A model generated the notes under the pieces. That model was not told the origin of the DNA. It saw nothing but the letters and a program-made list of their open reading frames with translations, and ran no database searches. Shown here in pieces: positions 51,505 to 61,960 of a stretch of 64,000 nt of DNA. The stretch comes from Alisma plantago-aquatica. Taxonomy: Eukaryota > Streptophyta > Magnoliopsida > Alismatales > Alismataceae. Both the position numbers and the translations under genes were made by a program. The stretch lies in assembly GCA_963693085.1 (NCBI GenBank), contig OY856410.1:1392220863-1392284862 (forward strand). The letters are read 5' to 3'. How positions within the stretch are numbered: position 1 is the stretch's first letter; every line of letters begins with the position of its first letter.

Positions 51505-51628
51505 AGCACGGAGAGTACCTGCAAAAACAAGAGGCGACGCCTAGGTGGTGAGAAAATCCTAGAAGCATCGTCACCCAGAGCGAACCCTAGGAGGCGGACG
51601 ACCAGGAGTGAAAAAATGATTAAAGCTC
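51505..51628 (-). other. LINE 5' untranslated region
   Basis: About 120 bp between the inferred 5' end and the ORF1 ATG. It is GC-richer than the flanking LTR. The junction is placed by the TCTTGAAAT duplication. Confidence 0.7.
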
Positions 51629-52918
51629 TCTTGAAATTTATTACAATTTGATATTATGAAAATGACATTAAATGGGACATTCACGAACTTTTCATGATCA
51701 TTCTTTAAACCTTGTGCTTATATGGATCAAATATATCCAAAGCTATATATTGGCCTTTTAAATCATACCTTATGATGACTTGTGACACGAAAATATCATG
51801 TGGTGGACTCCTATCAACTTTATGACTAAGTGACTTGAATATGACATTAAATGTGGCATTAATGTGCATTTGAATAAATCAAAATCTAACCTTGTATGAA
51901 TTTCACCCTAATGGTCACTCATGCTATTTGATGTACTCAAATCAATGACCTATTTGATATTTGTGTAATAAATCGAACTTGACCTTGTATATACTCAAAT
52001 CTTGGCTAAATATGACTTAAATGGATGATATGGTGATTAAGACACTAGGCATATTCAAATATTATGATTTCCCTATTAAGATCCATAAAGCTTATGTTTG
52101 AATTACTAATTTTGCTAGGATTTTTCACCCTAACTCAAAATGATATATGATGTAATATGTAGCTTGATGATGAAATTCATTATGAATTTTGGAGATGTCA
52201 AAATCAATCATCACGATTAATGGGACTTAGATTTGGTGAAACATCCACCCTAGATTAATGTAATTAATATGACTTAAGTCTTGTGATGTTAATCAATTCA
52301 CTCTTTCTTGTAATATCAAGATCTATTTGATGGACTATATTCAAAGATATAATCTTATACTTAATGCTAGTATGCTCGTAATAAAGGTACATTTCATCCT
52401 CCTTTTTCCCAGACTAGTGGTATTGAAATAGCATGTACGTTTGTAGTATAAATGGTTAGCTTAATATACTTGCTTGAGCTACATGTTTTCTATGACTACT
52501 ATGTTTTGGCCTTGATTACCAATATTGAACAAACTTGAAAACATAATTATAGATGTCCATTATACAAGCATGTGCACCTACATGTATTCTTGGGGAAACG
52601 ACACAATGTTGGATGTCACTACCTGAGTTGTAATGATAGGTCATACCATGTCTATATAAGGGTTAGCTCTTGGTGATGGCCTTGAGGCCCCTTACGAATA
52701 GGGTTAACTCTCAAGAAAGGGTGTAGTTGGAGGGAAGAAGACACATTCCATGGGACTCCACAGAAGAGTGCGTGAGCCACAACAACACGTTGACTCTCAC
52801 CTGCTTCTAGAGGCATTGATTTAAAGCTCAAGTAAGGTCCGTTTGTCATTTTTCTCCTCTACCATGACAAATCAGGACGTTTGGTCTTGTAATCCCTCAT
52901 GCTGAAATAGAGTAGCTA
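51629..52918 (+). repeat. Element D 3' LTR, part 3
   Basis: Aligns with about 25,265-26,385 of the left LTR. About 165 bp at roughly 52,716-52,882 (starting AAAGGGTGTAGTTGGAGGG) have no counterpart in the left copy. GAGTAGCTA at 52,910-52,918 is the left duplication of the next insertion. Confidence 0.85.
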
Positions 52919-53219
52919 GGGGCGGAACTAGGGGGAAGGATGCCGGGGCTTTAGCCCCCCCTCCCCCCAAAAAACTAATACAAATAGTTATCTTTTTAGT
53001 ATTAAGTATAGCTTAAAGTATAAATAAATACATTAACTACGTATAAATTTCAAAGAATGAGACTAGTTGGAGTGGTATATAGCTTGGTTTTTAAAGCAAA
53101 TGATGCAGGTTCCATTCTCAATGGGGACAACATTTTTGGCTCAACCCCCCCTCAGTGCTAAAATGTACACATATATGATTTCAACCCCCCTTAGTGTAAT
53201 TTTCTGGTTCCGCCACTGA
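52919..53219. mobile_element. 301-bp non-autonomous DNA transposon (MITE-like)
   Basis: The ends are GGGGCGGAACTAG and CTGGTTCCGCCACTGA, giving an 11-bp inverted repeat GGCGGAACYAG just inside the termini. A 9-bp duplication GAGTAGCTA flanks it (52,910-52,918 and 53,220-53,228). The left LTR of element D has a single GGTAGCTAA at the same place (near 26,385), an empty site. The interior has two CAACCCCCCT-type stretches and no coding capacity. A 9-bp duplication suggests Mutator-type mobility; an 8-bp hAT-type event is the alternative. Confidence 0.85.
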
Positions 53220-53553
53220 GAGTAGCTAATCTTGAGCACCCTCACAGAACCATTCTTTTGAGAAGTTGGTCAAAAGCCATATGATATAGTTGGTAATAAT
53301 GGAAATGAACATAAAATATGCTTGCATGCTAATAAGAGAGCCTTTAAATGTTGATGCTTCATTCTTGTTATTACTTCACACTTTTGCCAAGAAATATATT
53401 TTCCTTAAACCTATGATTTTATATGTTTGCGCAATGTACTCAACACATTTGTGTCAATGTATACCCATTTTATGATTTTAATTAATAGGTACACCATGAA
53501 TATCTATAACGATTTTTGCTTCCGCACTTATGATAAATGCACTATTACTCCGA

Positions 53554-53580
<27 letters not shown>
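53220..53580 (+). repeat. Element D 3' LTR, part 4, ending in a TA repeat
   Basis: Aligns with about 26,377-26,732 of the left LTR. It ends in a TA microsatellite (53,556-53,584) where the left copy has only GATGATATTTATAATG. Confidence 0.82.
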
Positions 53581-53584
<4 letters not shown>

Positions 53585-53769
53585 CTATTCTATCATTCTA
53601 AATGCCACTGCTCATCTCCGTCATTCACATTACCCGTTGGACACGGACTCTCATCTCAATCCAATATGTAAACAGACTCTTATATATCTCAGTTCTCCAA
53701 TCATCCCATGACTCTATCAAATACAAAATCATTTTGTTCTGCTTTTAATGACCAAGAATCTCAAATCAT

Positions 53770-53860
53770 CCTATTAAATTTATTAATCAGTTAGGTTTTT
53801 CTTTTACCTATTTAAGAAATTTATAAATCAGTTGGATTTGTCTTTTACCTATTTAAGACG
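53770..53860 (+). repeat. Tandem duplication with CTTTTACCTATTTAAG
   Basis: Two copies of an approximately 46-bp unit (ATCAGTT.GG.TTT.TCTTTTACCTATTTAAGA), the second ending at about 53,860. TATTTAAG has a TATA-like look, so it may be a promoter remnant, but this is not demonstrated. Confidence 0.6.
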
Positions 53861-55445
53861 ATCGACCATGCTTTGGCAGCCGCCGGGCTTCATTTTCTTT
53901 GACTACCTTTTGGGTGGCGGTCTCTTCGTCTACCGTGTTGTTAGCATGATACATCGGCAACGAAACGACAACAATCCTCTCCGATGCGGGAAACGACCAT
54001 GCTTCTACGGCTGTCGGGCTCCTTTTATTTCATGATTTAATCAGTAGAGGCCCAATCTTATTGTTTGCATGTTAGATCGGCACCATCTCTCTGGTTCACA
54101 GCTTATGTGGGAAAGACATCACGTCTAATGGGTTTCTCAATGCCTTTTAAGATTGACTACAAGAATAATTTCTGTGCTTCATCATCATGCCTATATTCTC
54201 AACTTTCATAGTTCATTTTCTCCTCTGTTGATTAGCGTTCAGGCGACGTCAAAGCACACATGGCGGACTCATGTGTCGGCATGATCTCAATCTTTTATTT
54301 TTGTTACCTCTTGTGTACATATGAGTTTGCTCCTTGGATTTTGTTAGCTGTGTTCATACATGTACGCAGTATGCAAAATATAACCCACAGTCAAGTTCGT
54401 TAATATTTCTTCCTTTAGTGGATGTTGTGATCGCAAATTGCAATGATTTATTTTGTATCTGTCCTTTGAATTTTCGACAGCGGCTGCTACAAACAGTGTA
54501 CATGTATTATTAATTAGTTGATGTGCGTAGGCCAACCTAAACAACAAATATGTCGACGCTACCTTACACTCACTTTCTGCTATGACGATTATTACGTACA
54601 GTTTGTCAAACTTGTACATCGATAGCAACACAGGCGCCTTCCAGGCATATGCAGTATTGAATAGTAGCAGACTCATGTCTAATCATGGGGAGTAGGTGCC
54701 TAGCCCATCCGACGATACATTGTAATATATGGAGACCTATAGTTTGATACATTGTAATAAATGGAGACCTATAGATTGTGCTCAGTGTAAATTAGATTAC
54801 TGCAGCTGTTGAGAAAATGATTTTGGGTCACACAGTAGGAACTTGGAAGTCCTCAATTGTTGATCATGTTCTTGATGATGTACGCATGGATTTATCAGTA
54901 TGTGTAAGTCTATTACTAACACATGAAGGTAAACAACGTTGGTGCACTCAAATTATCATGTCTATTCTATTATCTTGTCCACGCAGCAAATAAAGCCATA
55001 GAAGCCACAAGAAAATTATATTACAGCTACTTATTGTGAAAAAAGTTTTTCCGGAGCTTCTTATAGTTTTAAAGTGACACGACCTTCATCTAATATAAAT
55101 TTATTTGCTGACCCTTAATTATATGTTCATCTACACTAATGTTAGCAATTCTAACCGATAAGAAGGTTTGCCATATACATCAGTACATCAAAAGAATCTT
55201 TACGATGATAAAATTTTTTTGATAACCAGGAATCCTCACAAAGCCACTTTTGAACCATCCATCCAGATAAACATGGGCTGCCGATTAAACAAAGAGAAAT
55301 CATAACATTTGTATCTACTACAAGACCGTTTATGTGATAGATGAAATTCATTTCCGATGGAAGTATACATCTTGTTTCTGAGCATCGAGCCACACCACAC
55401 CAACTACGTAACTTTTTGTTGGAAAAACTTTTCTAACTAAAGGTA
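53861..55445. other. Helitron-like segment, GC-richer 5' part without recognisable gene
   Basis: It contains a repeated CATGCTT..C.GC.G.CGGGCT phrase (53,868-53,890 and 53,998-54,012) and minus frames of 110 codons (54,676-54,344) and 80 codons (55,393-55,151). Neither frame resembles a family I know. Codon-like base composition in 54,340-54,680 makes a captured gene fragment possible, on either strand. Confidence 0.35.
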
Positions 55446-58400
55446 AGTACAAAGCATTATTTTTAGACACAACAAATTTTTTTTAGTTAGCATGTTCATC
55501 TTAATTTTATGGTATTAAAAAAATCATTTTTCATATATACATTCATACACTAAGTGAATCATGCATGTATTCATTATATGATTTTGTATACTTTTATCTT
55601 CTTGTGTCTATGCTACGAGTTCTTAGCTATGCCATTCTTTATTGTCAATTTCTCAATTTTCTACCTGTCAACTAACCAAAATTAGCACAAGAGACCAGAA
55701 AGATTAAAACACTTCACTTTTAACTTTGAGAATCTAGACTCTTAAGACGATATAAAAGCTATGGATATACAATATATGATTTCTAGGAGTAGTTACCATG
55801 AAATATTAAATCACCAACGTAAAACTATTGAGTGAAATGGTGATTTTCTCTATAATTCCACCCTATCAAAAAATCCCCTACCTTGAATGGTGCCCTCCAA
55901 AACTGAAATTCTTGAATTTTTCACTAGAAGTAAATGTTGTGGAGGCTGTAGAAGCTGAAAACATTATGATCGGTGGATCATCATTGATCTAACTTTAGAA
56001 TATACAAGTCCTTGCAAGATTGGAGCAACCTACTTAAGGTTCTCTTCCATCGTTGCATGTAGTCACGTCTATTTCTGATATATCAATATTTTAAAAAATA
56101 ACTATTTCAATAATACTCATAATTATGATTGTCGTCTTTTTAACTCTGAGCCTTAGTTTGTATGGGGTTTGTATTAAAGGTGCCTCCCATTTTGGTTAAC
56201 TACCACTATCTTTCTGTTGTGGCTATGAACAACAAAAGGTCTTATAAATGAGGGGTCAACGCCGTTGGTATTGTTCTCCTTGTTTATTCGGCTTAAGGGC
56301 TCTATTTTTGCATGTATTGGTACGCTCACAAGCTCATTTCAGTTGCAATGAGATTTATCTATATATTACATAAAGACATTTATAAAAAAATATTAACTCT
56401 AAGTGTAACTTTACTATAAGTTTAAAGTAATAAAATCATATCAAAATTTTATTTCATAACCCATTAATACGCGAGGATAGAGAACAACGGTTTGACACAC
56501 GTTGTGATGTTGACATGTGAGAATATGACTACATTTCCCCATACTTTGACTTTAAGCAGACCAAAAAATACAAATTTCTCTTCATTCTAGGTTATAATAT
56601 TTGGAATGCTTGCATCAAAAACTACTTTCACTTAATACTATCACAAAAATTAAGAATGAAAACTACATCAAACATTTCCTCTAAAAACATTATCAGATCT
56701 CACATGCCAATTGCACATTATTATTTTACGTAACCATTTTTTTCATAATTTTTCAAAAAAAGTTATAATATAATTGTCATGATTATATCTCTTATCCAGT
56801 TTACCCATTCAGTTGAAGATGTAAATAAAGTTAGATATAATTCTCTTTAAAAATATTTTAGGACATTTCTTATGTGTGTGTGAAAAATATTTGTTCATCC
56901 CTATGATAGTAGCTATTAATGAAAAAAATTACTGATTTATATTTAAATAAGTTATAATTCGATTCACATGTCATATGGATGTCAAAATCTATCATATAAA
57001 CATTTTGCATACTATCAAAAATAGATATACAACTCTCATTTCTTGGTAATATCTAAGATTTAATTTACACATTGTAAAAAATATAATTAAATTTTACATT
57101 AATGATGTATTATAGTTATATCTAAAACAATATTTCTTTTACACCAGGGTTGACAAAGAATGACAAATCACTAAATATATGGAATGAATTACAATAAAAT
57201 TTTATGGTCTTTTTGTACTCTATTTCAAAATTAATGACATAAGTTTCTTTTAATTTGTAATATAAGCATTTTATTTTATTCATAATATGAATAAATGCAT
57301 TACTTATGTTTATTATTAAAAAATGTACACTATTTTAAACATATAATGGAACAGATAAGCATAAATAGCATATAAATGTTTAGTCACCTATTTTAGTATA
57401 AACATGGTTCAAAAAATTTAAATTGATTTCATAAGGAATTATTTAGATTATTAAAAATGTACTTTAATTTGGGAAACCAAAAGATCACAAGGTTGTGATT
57501 AATAAAAGAATACACCTATTTGTCCTTCTATAAAACTATTTTTTTCATGGGTTCTTTAATAAAATTAATTGTTTATTAATAAAAAATTATATGACGTCTA
57601 GCATACATCTTTATTTTATAAACACTTGTTTTGTTCAAATTTGTGAGCATTATTATTTCTTAATAGTATATAAGTGGCAACAAACAAATTCATAAATGCT
57701 TATTGATAAGTAAAGGTTACATGTTCCTTTTTTATGAAATCATTACCATATATTACAAGAAAAGATATATTGTTATATTTTATGGTACTAAATAAAATTG
57801 GTTGATGAATTTTGATGATCTCTAATGAAGTGACCCTGGTTCATACTACATAGGCAAGCATTTCTCAAATTTTTGTCCTTTTTGAGCATGCAACCTTTGT
57901 CACAAGCTATGAGCGATGGGTAAATATAATTCTCTCTAAATATCATAATATATTGTGACCTTCATTTACATTAATGTGTGTAAAAATCATAATGTATTAG
58001 TTTGTTGAATTTGATTTTTATTTTTTCATCTTCTATAAGTATTCTTTACTAATTTTAATAGCAAATCAGTAGATTACATTGAAAACAAAAATCTTATACA
58101 TAGTTTAAAATCAAAACTCCCTAAATATTTTGTATATGTAATATCATTCAAGGCTTTATAATTATATGATATTCATGGCCAACATCGTCATTGATGTGGC
58201 TTCAGAGAACAAATTGATTATCGAATTACAAAAACAAAATTAAGATTTAAGAGAATGTTCAAGCATATCGACATGTGGAATAAGTTTTTTCTTTAAATAA
58301 ATTGGAAATATCTATGGTTTTATACCATTTGAGCACATATGACTTACTAGAACCTAAAAATGGTGTATCATCATGTCCCACGATGTAATAAGCAAGAATT

Positions 58401-58947
58401 TTACTATGCTTGTGCATACAATCAATAAAATTGAACTAAAAACCAACAACTATTAAGTTGGAAAACACTAATTACTAAAAAGAGATAAATTATTCATTGT
58501 TGTATATTCTAGGACAAAGTGGTCCATAAATCTATGCAAATCATTTAGGTTCACTTTTTCATATTGGTATACAAATATATGCGTGTATATATATACATAT
58601 ATATGACCTAAAAAATTCATCATTGTGTTATATAGATAATTTCGTTTATGGAACTCTACAATAATCCAAAAAATCTATGAATAGGAATGGATTCCAGTTC
58701 TATTCTAGCTTATTTATCTTATAAAAAAATATTATTATTTGCAAAATCATGTAGACGGTGATTTTAGCTAGAGAAAAGAAAGATTAAATTTCAAAGGTCA
58801 AAATTATTTGGCATTATAAATTGTTATTATATTGATTCTCAACAAATAATATAGAAATCATTAGGATCCTATGTGAAATTGAATTAATATATCATTGCAG
58901 ATATTGTCATTACATCATGGTAAAATTGATGTAAAGTTGTATTTGCT
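55446..58947. other. AT-rich stretch without genes
   Basis: About 3.5 kb, very AT-rich, with no reading frame above 60 codons, no TE protein motif and no obvious repeat. It lies inside the Helitron-like segment. Confidence 0.6.
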
Positions 58948-59176
58948 GGAGAGGAGTGGTTCAGGTGGTTCGGCACGGTGTCCCCTCATGAAGGGACCTG
59001 TGTTCGATACCCAGTGACCACCTCTGAAATGGTATCCGTCGCGCAAGTCAGCCAACTGTGCGCTTTAATCGGTTCCCATGTGGGCGGGGAGCTCAGGGCC
59101 TGAGAGTTTACGCTGTCTGGGGGGTCACAAAAGTGGCGCTTCTACGGGGGTGGTTCTCTCATTAATCCAAAAAAAA
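58948..59176 (+). mobile_element. tRNA-derived SINE (resembles the Au family)
   Basis: 229 bp, starting GGAGAGGAGTGGTTCAGG and ending in an A8 run. Pol III A box TGGTTCAGGTGG at 58,957-58,968 and B box TGTTCGATACC at 59,001-59,011, with normal spacing. GC content is well above its surroundings. The body (GAGAGTTTACGCTGTCTGGG, AAGTGGCGCTTCTACGGGGG) reminds me of the angiosperm Au SINE, but the family name is from memory and unverified. I see no clear target duplication. Confidence 0.8.
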
Positions 59177-59589
59177 TTACTTTTTTCACAATTTTGATTT
59201 AAATATTTATTGTAAGGAAATTAAATAGCTTGTAAGAGGATATTAATAAATTGATGGTTTAACAATGCTACTTTCCATATTTGATCAATAAATCATCTCA
59301 CTTTACAACAATTATATATCTGAGCATAATATGTGTTGTTCGTTAACAATAATTTTCTTATTCAATACTCATTAGGAAGATAATTTGATGTAAGAAAACA
59401 TATTTTGCAAAAAGGACACAAACAATATTATGAATAATTTTAGTTAACCTTTTATAACAATTCCTTTTTAGATAATTTAAAATATTCAAGTCCAACAATC
59501 ATTATGTAGATGGTAAATAAAGGTAACACGTTCCTAAGTAGTTTTATGTAAATTATATAGAAGACATGCAAAGCACATGCATAAACTAG

Positions 59590-59847
59590 TATATATATAT
59601 ACACACATATATATATATATAATGACAAACATATGGAATTTACACGATTGATACAAGGGACCTAAGATCTTATCGGTTATTAGTTATTATTATTTAATGA
59701 TTTCTTACCTCATACCTTAGTTGGTTTTGTGTTTTTATTCATACATATGTTATGTGATCATTTTTTTGAACAGATGCTCAGGTCCTCTCGCCTTTATCGT
59801 TCTATCCATTAGGAGTGAGTATTTGGGTAATAAATAGTTCTATGATA
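59590..59847 (+). repeat. Element D 3' LTR, part 5 (terminal)
   Basis: Resumes after the Helitron-like segment within a TA/CA repeat. AATGACAAACATATGGAATT matches AATGACATGCATATGGAATT at about 26,726. It ends ..CTATGATA, followed by GTAGT at 59,848-59,852, the second half of element D's duplication. Confidence 0.86.
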
Positions 59848-60026
59848 GTAGTTTTCTACATATGTGAGCATGTAAAAACAAACATTTCTTTTTTTGTTCA
59901 ACACAAAGAAAAATCTACTTCATTCATATATATTTCTATAAAAGCCATGGTTCTTCTACTTTTCTTCTAGGTGCAACGAGCATTCATATCATTGAGTTCA
60001 TACAACCCAATTGAAGTCTTGATCTT

Positions 60027-60287
60027 CTATTGTTCTACCATGAACAAATAATATTTTTCTATTAGCAAACCAATCCAACCACTTTCAAGACCATAATCCA
60101 CATCCTTCTCTTCCCTCTGTCTCTCATCATAGCCAAACTTCTTTACCAATAACTTTACAACCATCGAGACAAGGTCCTTACATGGCACAAAATTCCGATA
60201 CAACTCCCCGAGAGTAGAAAAGATCCCAGTCTTCCCACCAACATAAACATCGACAACCTCAAGCATCTTCCCAATAGATATATGCTT
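60027..60287 (-). pseudogene. Unrecognised protein fragment (79-codon open frame plus short upstream extension)
   Basis: The minus frame 60,266-60,027 begins MLEVVDVYVGGKTGIFSTLG and ends in KYYLFMVEQ with a stop. It can be read upstream for a few more codons (HISIGK), so the Met need not be the start. Composition and codon pattern look protein-like, richer in G at third positions than the AT-rich surroundings. It matches no family I can name. It lies between element D and a decayed pol on the opposite strand. A captured or degenerate gene piece is possible, and chance cannot be excluded. Confidence 0.3.
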
Positions 60288-60359
60288 AAATCGTATGATG
60301 ATTTAATACAATTTTAAATAATTTTCAATTTGTTAAACTCTTTCTTGATCTCCCATCGT

Positions 60360-61960
60360 TCAAGCACTAGTTTGGGATCTCCCTTTTGAACTTATTTGTG
60401 ATGCTATAGATAATGATGTGGTGGTGTGCTCAACCAAAAGAAGGATAAGAAGCATCATATGGTTTACTATGCTAGCAAAACCATGGATGATGGCCTGATC
60501 GTTTACTCAATGGTTAAAAAAGAAACACTAGTGGTTTTCTATGCTTTTGACAAGTTTAGGTCATGTATCATAGGATCAAAACTAATAATTTATATTGACA
60601 TAGTCCCATAAAATTAGTGCCTACAAAGATGAGGAGCCAAGGATTTTGCGGTAGGCACTTCTCCTATAGGAATTTGATCACAAATTTGGTGACAAAAGAG
60701 CATGGAGAATGTTGTGGCCGATAATATTTCAAGATTAAGATTTGAATAAGACAACTATATAACCCCATAAGTGACTCTTATCTCAACGATTCACTCACCT
60801 TTGTTTGAACTATGGAGCATTTTGCACCTTGGTACACAAGTATATGCAACTACATACATGCATAAATATTCCCCTAAACATGACATAGAATCTGAAGAAG
60901 AAATTATCTTTTGAAATAAAGAATCGCTACTGGTACAAACCTACTTTTTTTAGGAGTTGATATTAACTATCTACAAAATATACATCTAAGAGGAAGAAAC
61001 CCTTCTCATTCTTGAGAAGTGTCATGTATCTCCTTATGGAGGACACTTCAAGGTCGACATAACTATTGTGAAGGTTATTTAGTTAGGATATTGCCATTAT
61101 TTGTTTAAAGACTCATGTGCGTTCATCAAAACTAATGATAAAACACATCTAGATGACTATATATATAGGGATTGACTATATGGGGTATTTTACTTCCTCA
61201 TATAATTTTTTTTCATGGAATGCATACCTAAGTAGGTGGAAGATATTGCAACCCCCATATGTCATTCTAAAGCCCTAATCAAAATATTCAAAAAACTATT
61301 TTCCGTAAGACTTGAAGTCCAATGAACTTTGATAAGTGATCTGGGATCCTAATGTGTAGAGAAATTTCTTAAAGAACCTCCAAGAAAGTATGGGGTAAAA
61401 TATAAAGTGGTTTCTACCATCATATAGGTAGTTATTTGAATTCTCTAATAAAATTATTAAGAAAACATGCAGAAAACTATCAGGAGATGGACATAGAACT
61501 GGAGGGAAATCAAGATGATGCCTTGTGGGTTTGTGAAACATCATACAAAATCCTAACAAGCACTACCTATATCATGTAATATGTGAAAAGACGTGTCATT
61601 TGGCTTTAGAGTTGGAACATAAGACCTTTGGGGTCATCAACCTTCTAAACATAGACTACACTTTGGAAGGTGAAAATGGATTCCTATAGTTGTAAGATCT
61701 TGAAGAATTGATGGTGGATACCTTCAAAAGTGATAATATATATAAGGAGAGAACCAAGGTCAACCATGACCTTCATCTAGAGAGAACCTTCTATTTTTTT
61801 CATTCTATAGGCAAGCTTTTCCAGCAAAACATAGGTTGAGATGGTTAGGTCCTTTCACAGTTGTGAAAATATATCCATGCGGCATCATGGTCTTCTTTAC
61901 TAAAAATTCTAGAGTTTTTAAAGTCAAAGACCAAAGACTAAACAGTTTAAGATGAAGCAT
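60360..61960 (+). pseudogene. Element H: decayed Athila-like RNase H and integrase
   Basis: Plus strand. RNase H opens at about 60,375 (WDLPFELICDAIDND), shifts frame, then continues as KKDKKHHMVYYASKTMDD-like text at 60,430-60,610 with FDKFRSCIIGSKLIIYID. Integrase pieces follow in several frames: SPYGGHFKV near 61,030, GIDYMG near 61,175, ALIKIFKKLFSV near 61,285, KYGVKYKVVST near 61,395, ALELEHKTFGVINLLNIDYT near 61,600, IYKERTKVNHDLHLER near 61,745 and VFKVKDQRLNSL near 61,915, the usual C-terminal end. No protease, RT or gag precedes it, so it is 5'-truncated. It has many stops and shifts and is older than A and C. Confidence 0.85.

Larger units (their letters stand above)
45854..51628 (-). 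mobile_element. LINE (L1-type), about 5.8 kb
   Basis: Minus strand, 5' end at right. An A-run (plus-strand T8 at 45,855-45,862) marks the 3' tail. TCTTGAAAT occurs at both edges (45,845-45,853 and 51,629-51,637), and the match extends by one more base with a mismatch. Order in element direction: ORF1 with DUF4283-like domain and zinc knuckle, endonuclease, reverse transcriptase, zinc-binding RT-associated domain, RNase H. It is essentially full length but broken by stops and shifts. It sits in the 3' LTR of element D, whose left LTR shows the empty site near 25,270. Confidence 0.93.
53581..59589 (+). mobile_element. Helitron-like insertion, about 6.0 kb
   Basis: The right edge reads GCATAAACTAG, then T: the CTAG/T terminus typical of plant Helitrons. 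It is preceded by an imperfect hairpin ATGCAAAGCACATGCAT (59,567-59,583). The left edge TATACTATTCTATC resembles the usual TCTATACTA start with the C lost. There is no target-site duplication, and D's left LTR shows the empty site as an AT-rich stretch near 26,730, as expected for A/T insertion. No Rep/helicase motif was found, so it would be non-autonomous. The first 1.2 kb is GC-richer with a tandem 46-bp repeat. The rest is strongly AT-rich and carries a SINE. Confidence 0.55.
23758..59847 (+). mobile_element. Element D: old large-LTR element, host of four later insertions
   Basis: The 5' LTR 23,758-26,953 is intact. The 3' LTR starts at 29,074 and is spread over 29,074-30,158, 45,376-45,853, 51,629-52,918, 53,220-53,580 and 59,590-59,847. 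The pieces align in order with the left LTR. GTAGT flanks the whole at 23,753-23,757 and 59,848-59,852. The LTR start is TGTAACAACTTGG on the left and TGTTACCACCTAGA on the right. By eye the two differ at roughly one base in six over the first 140, so this is an old insertion. The interior is about 2.1 kb without recognisable genes: another LARD-like, non-autonomous element. Confidence 0.88.

Noticed and set aside
53427..53711. 94-codon plus frame across the TA repeat at the Helitron-like left edge
   Set aside because: It runs from LTR through the microsatellite into the insertion. No continuous biological unit.
56150..56340. Less AT-rich block that looked like possible organellar or gene DNA
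   Set aside because: No frame or motif could be recognised. Not enough to call.
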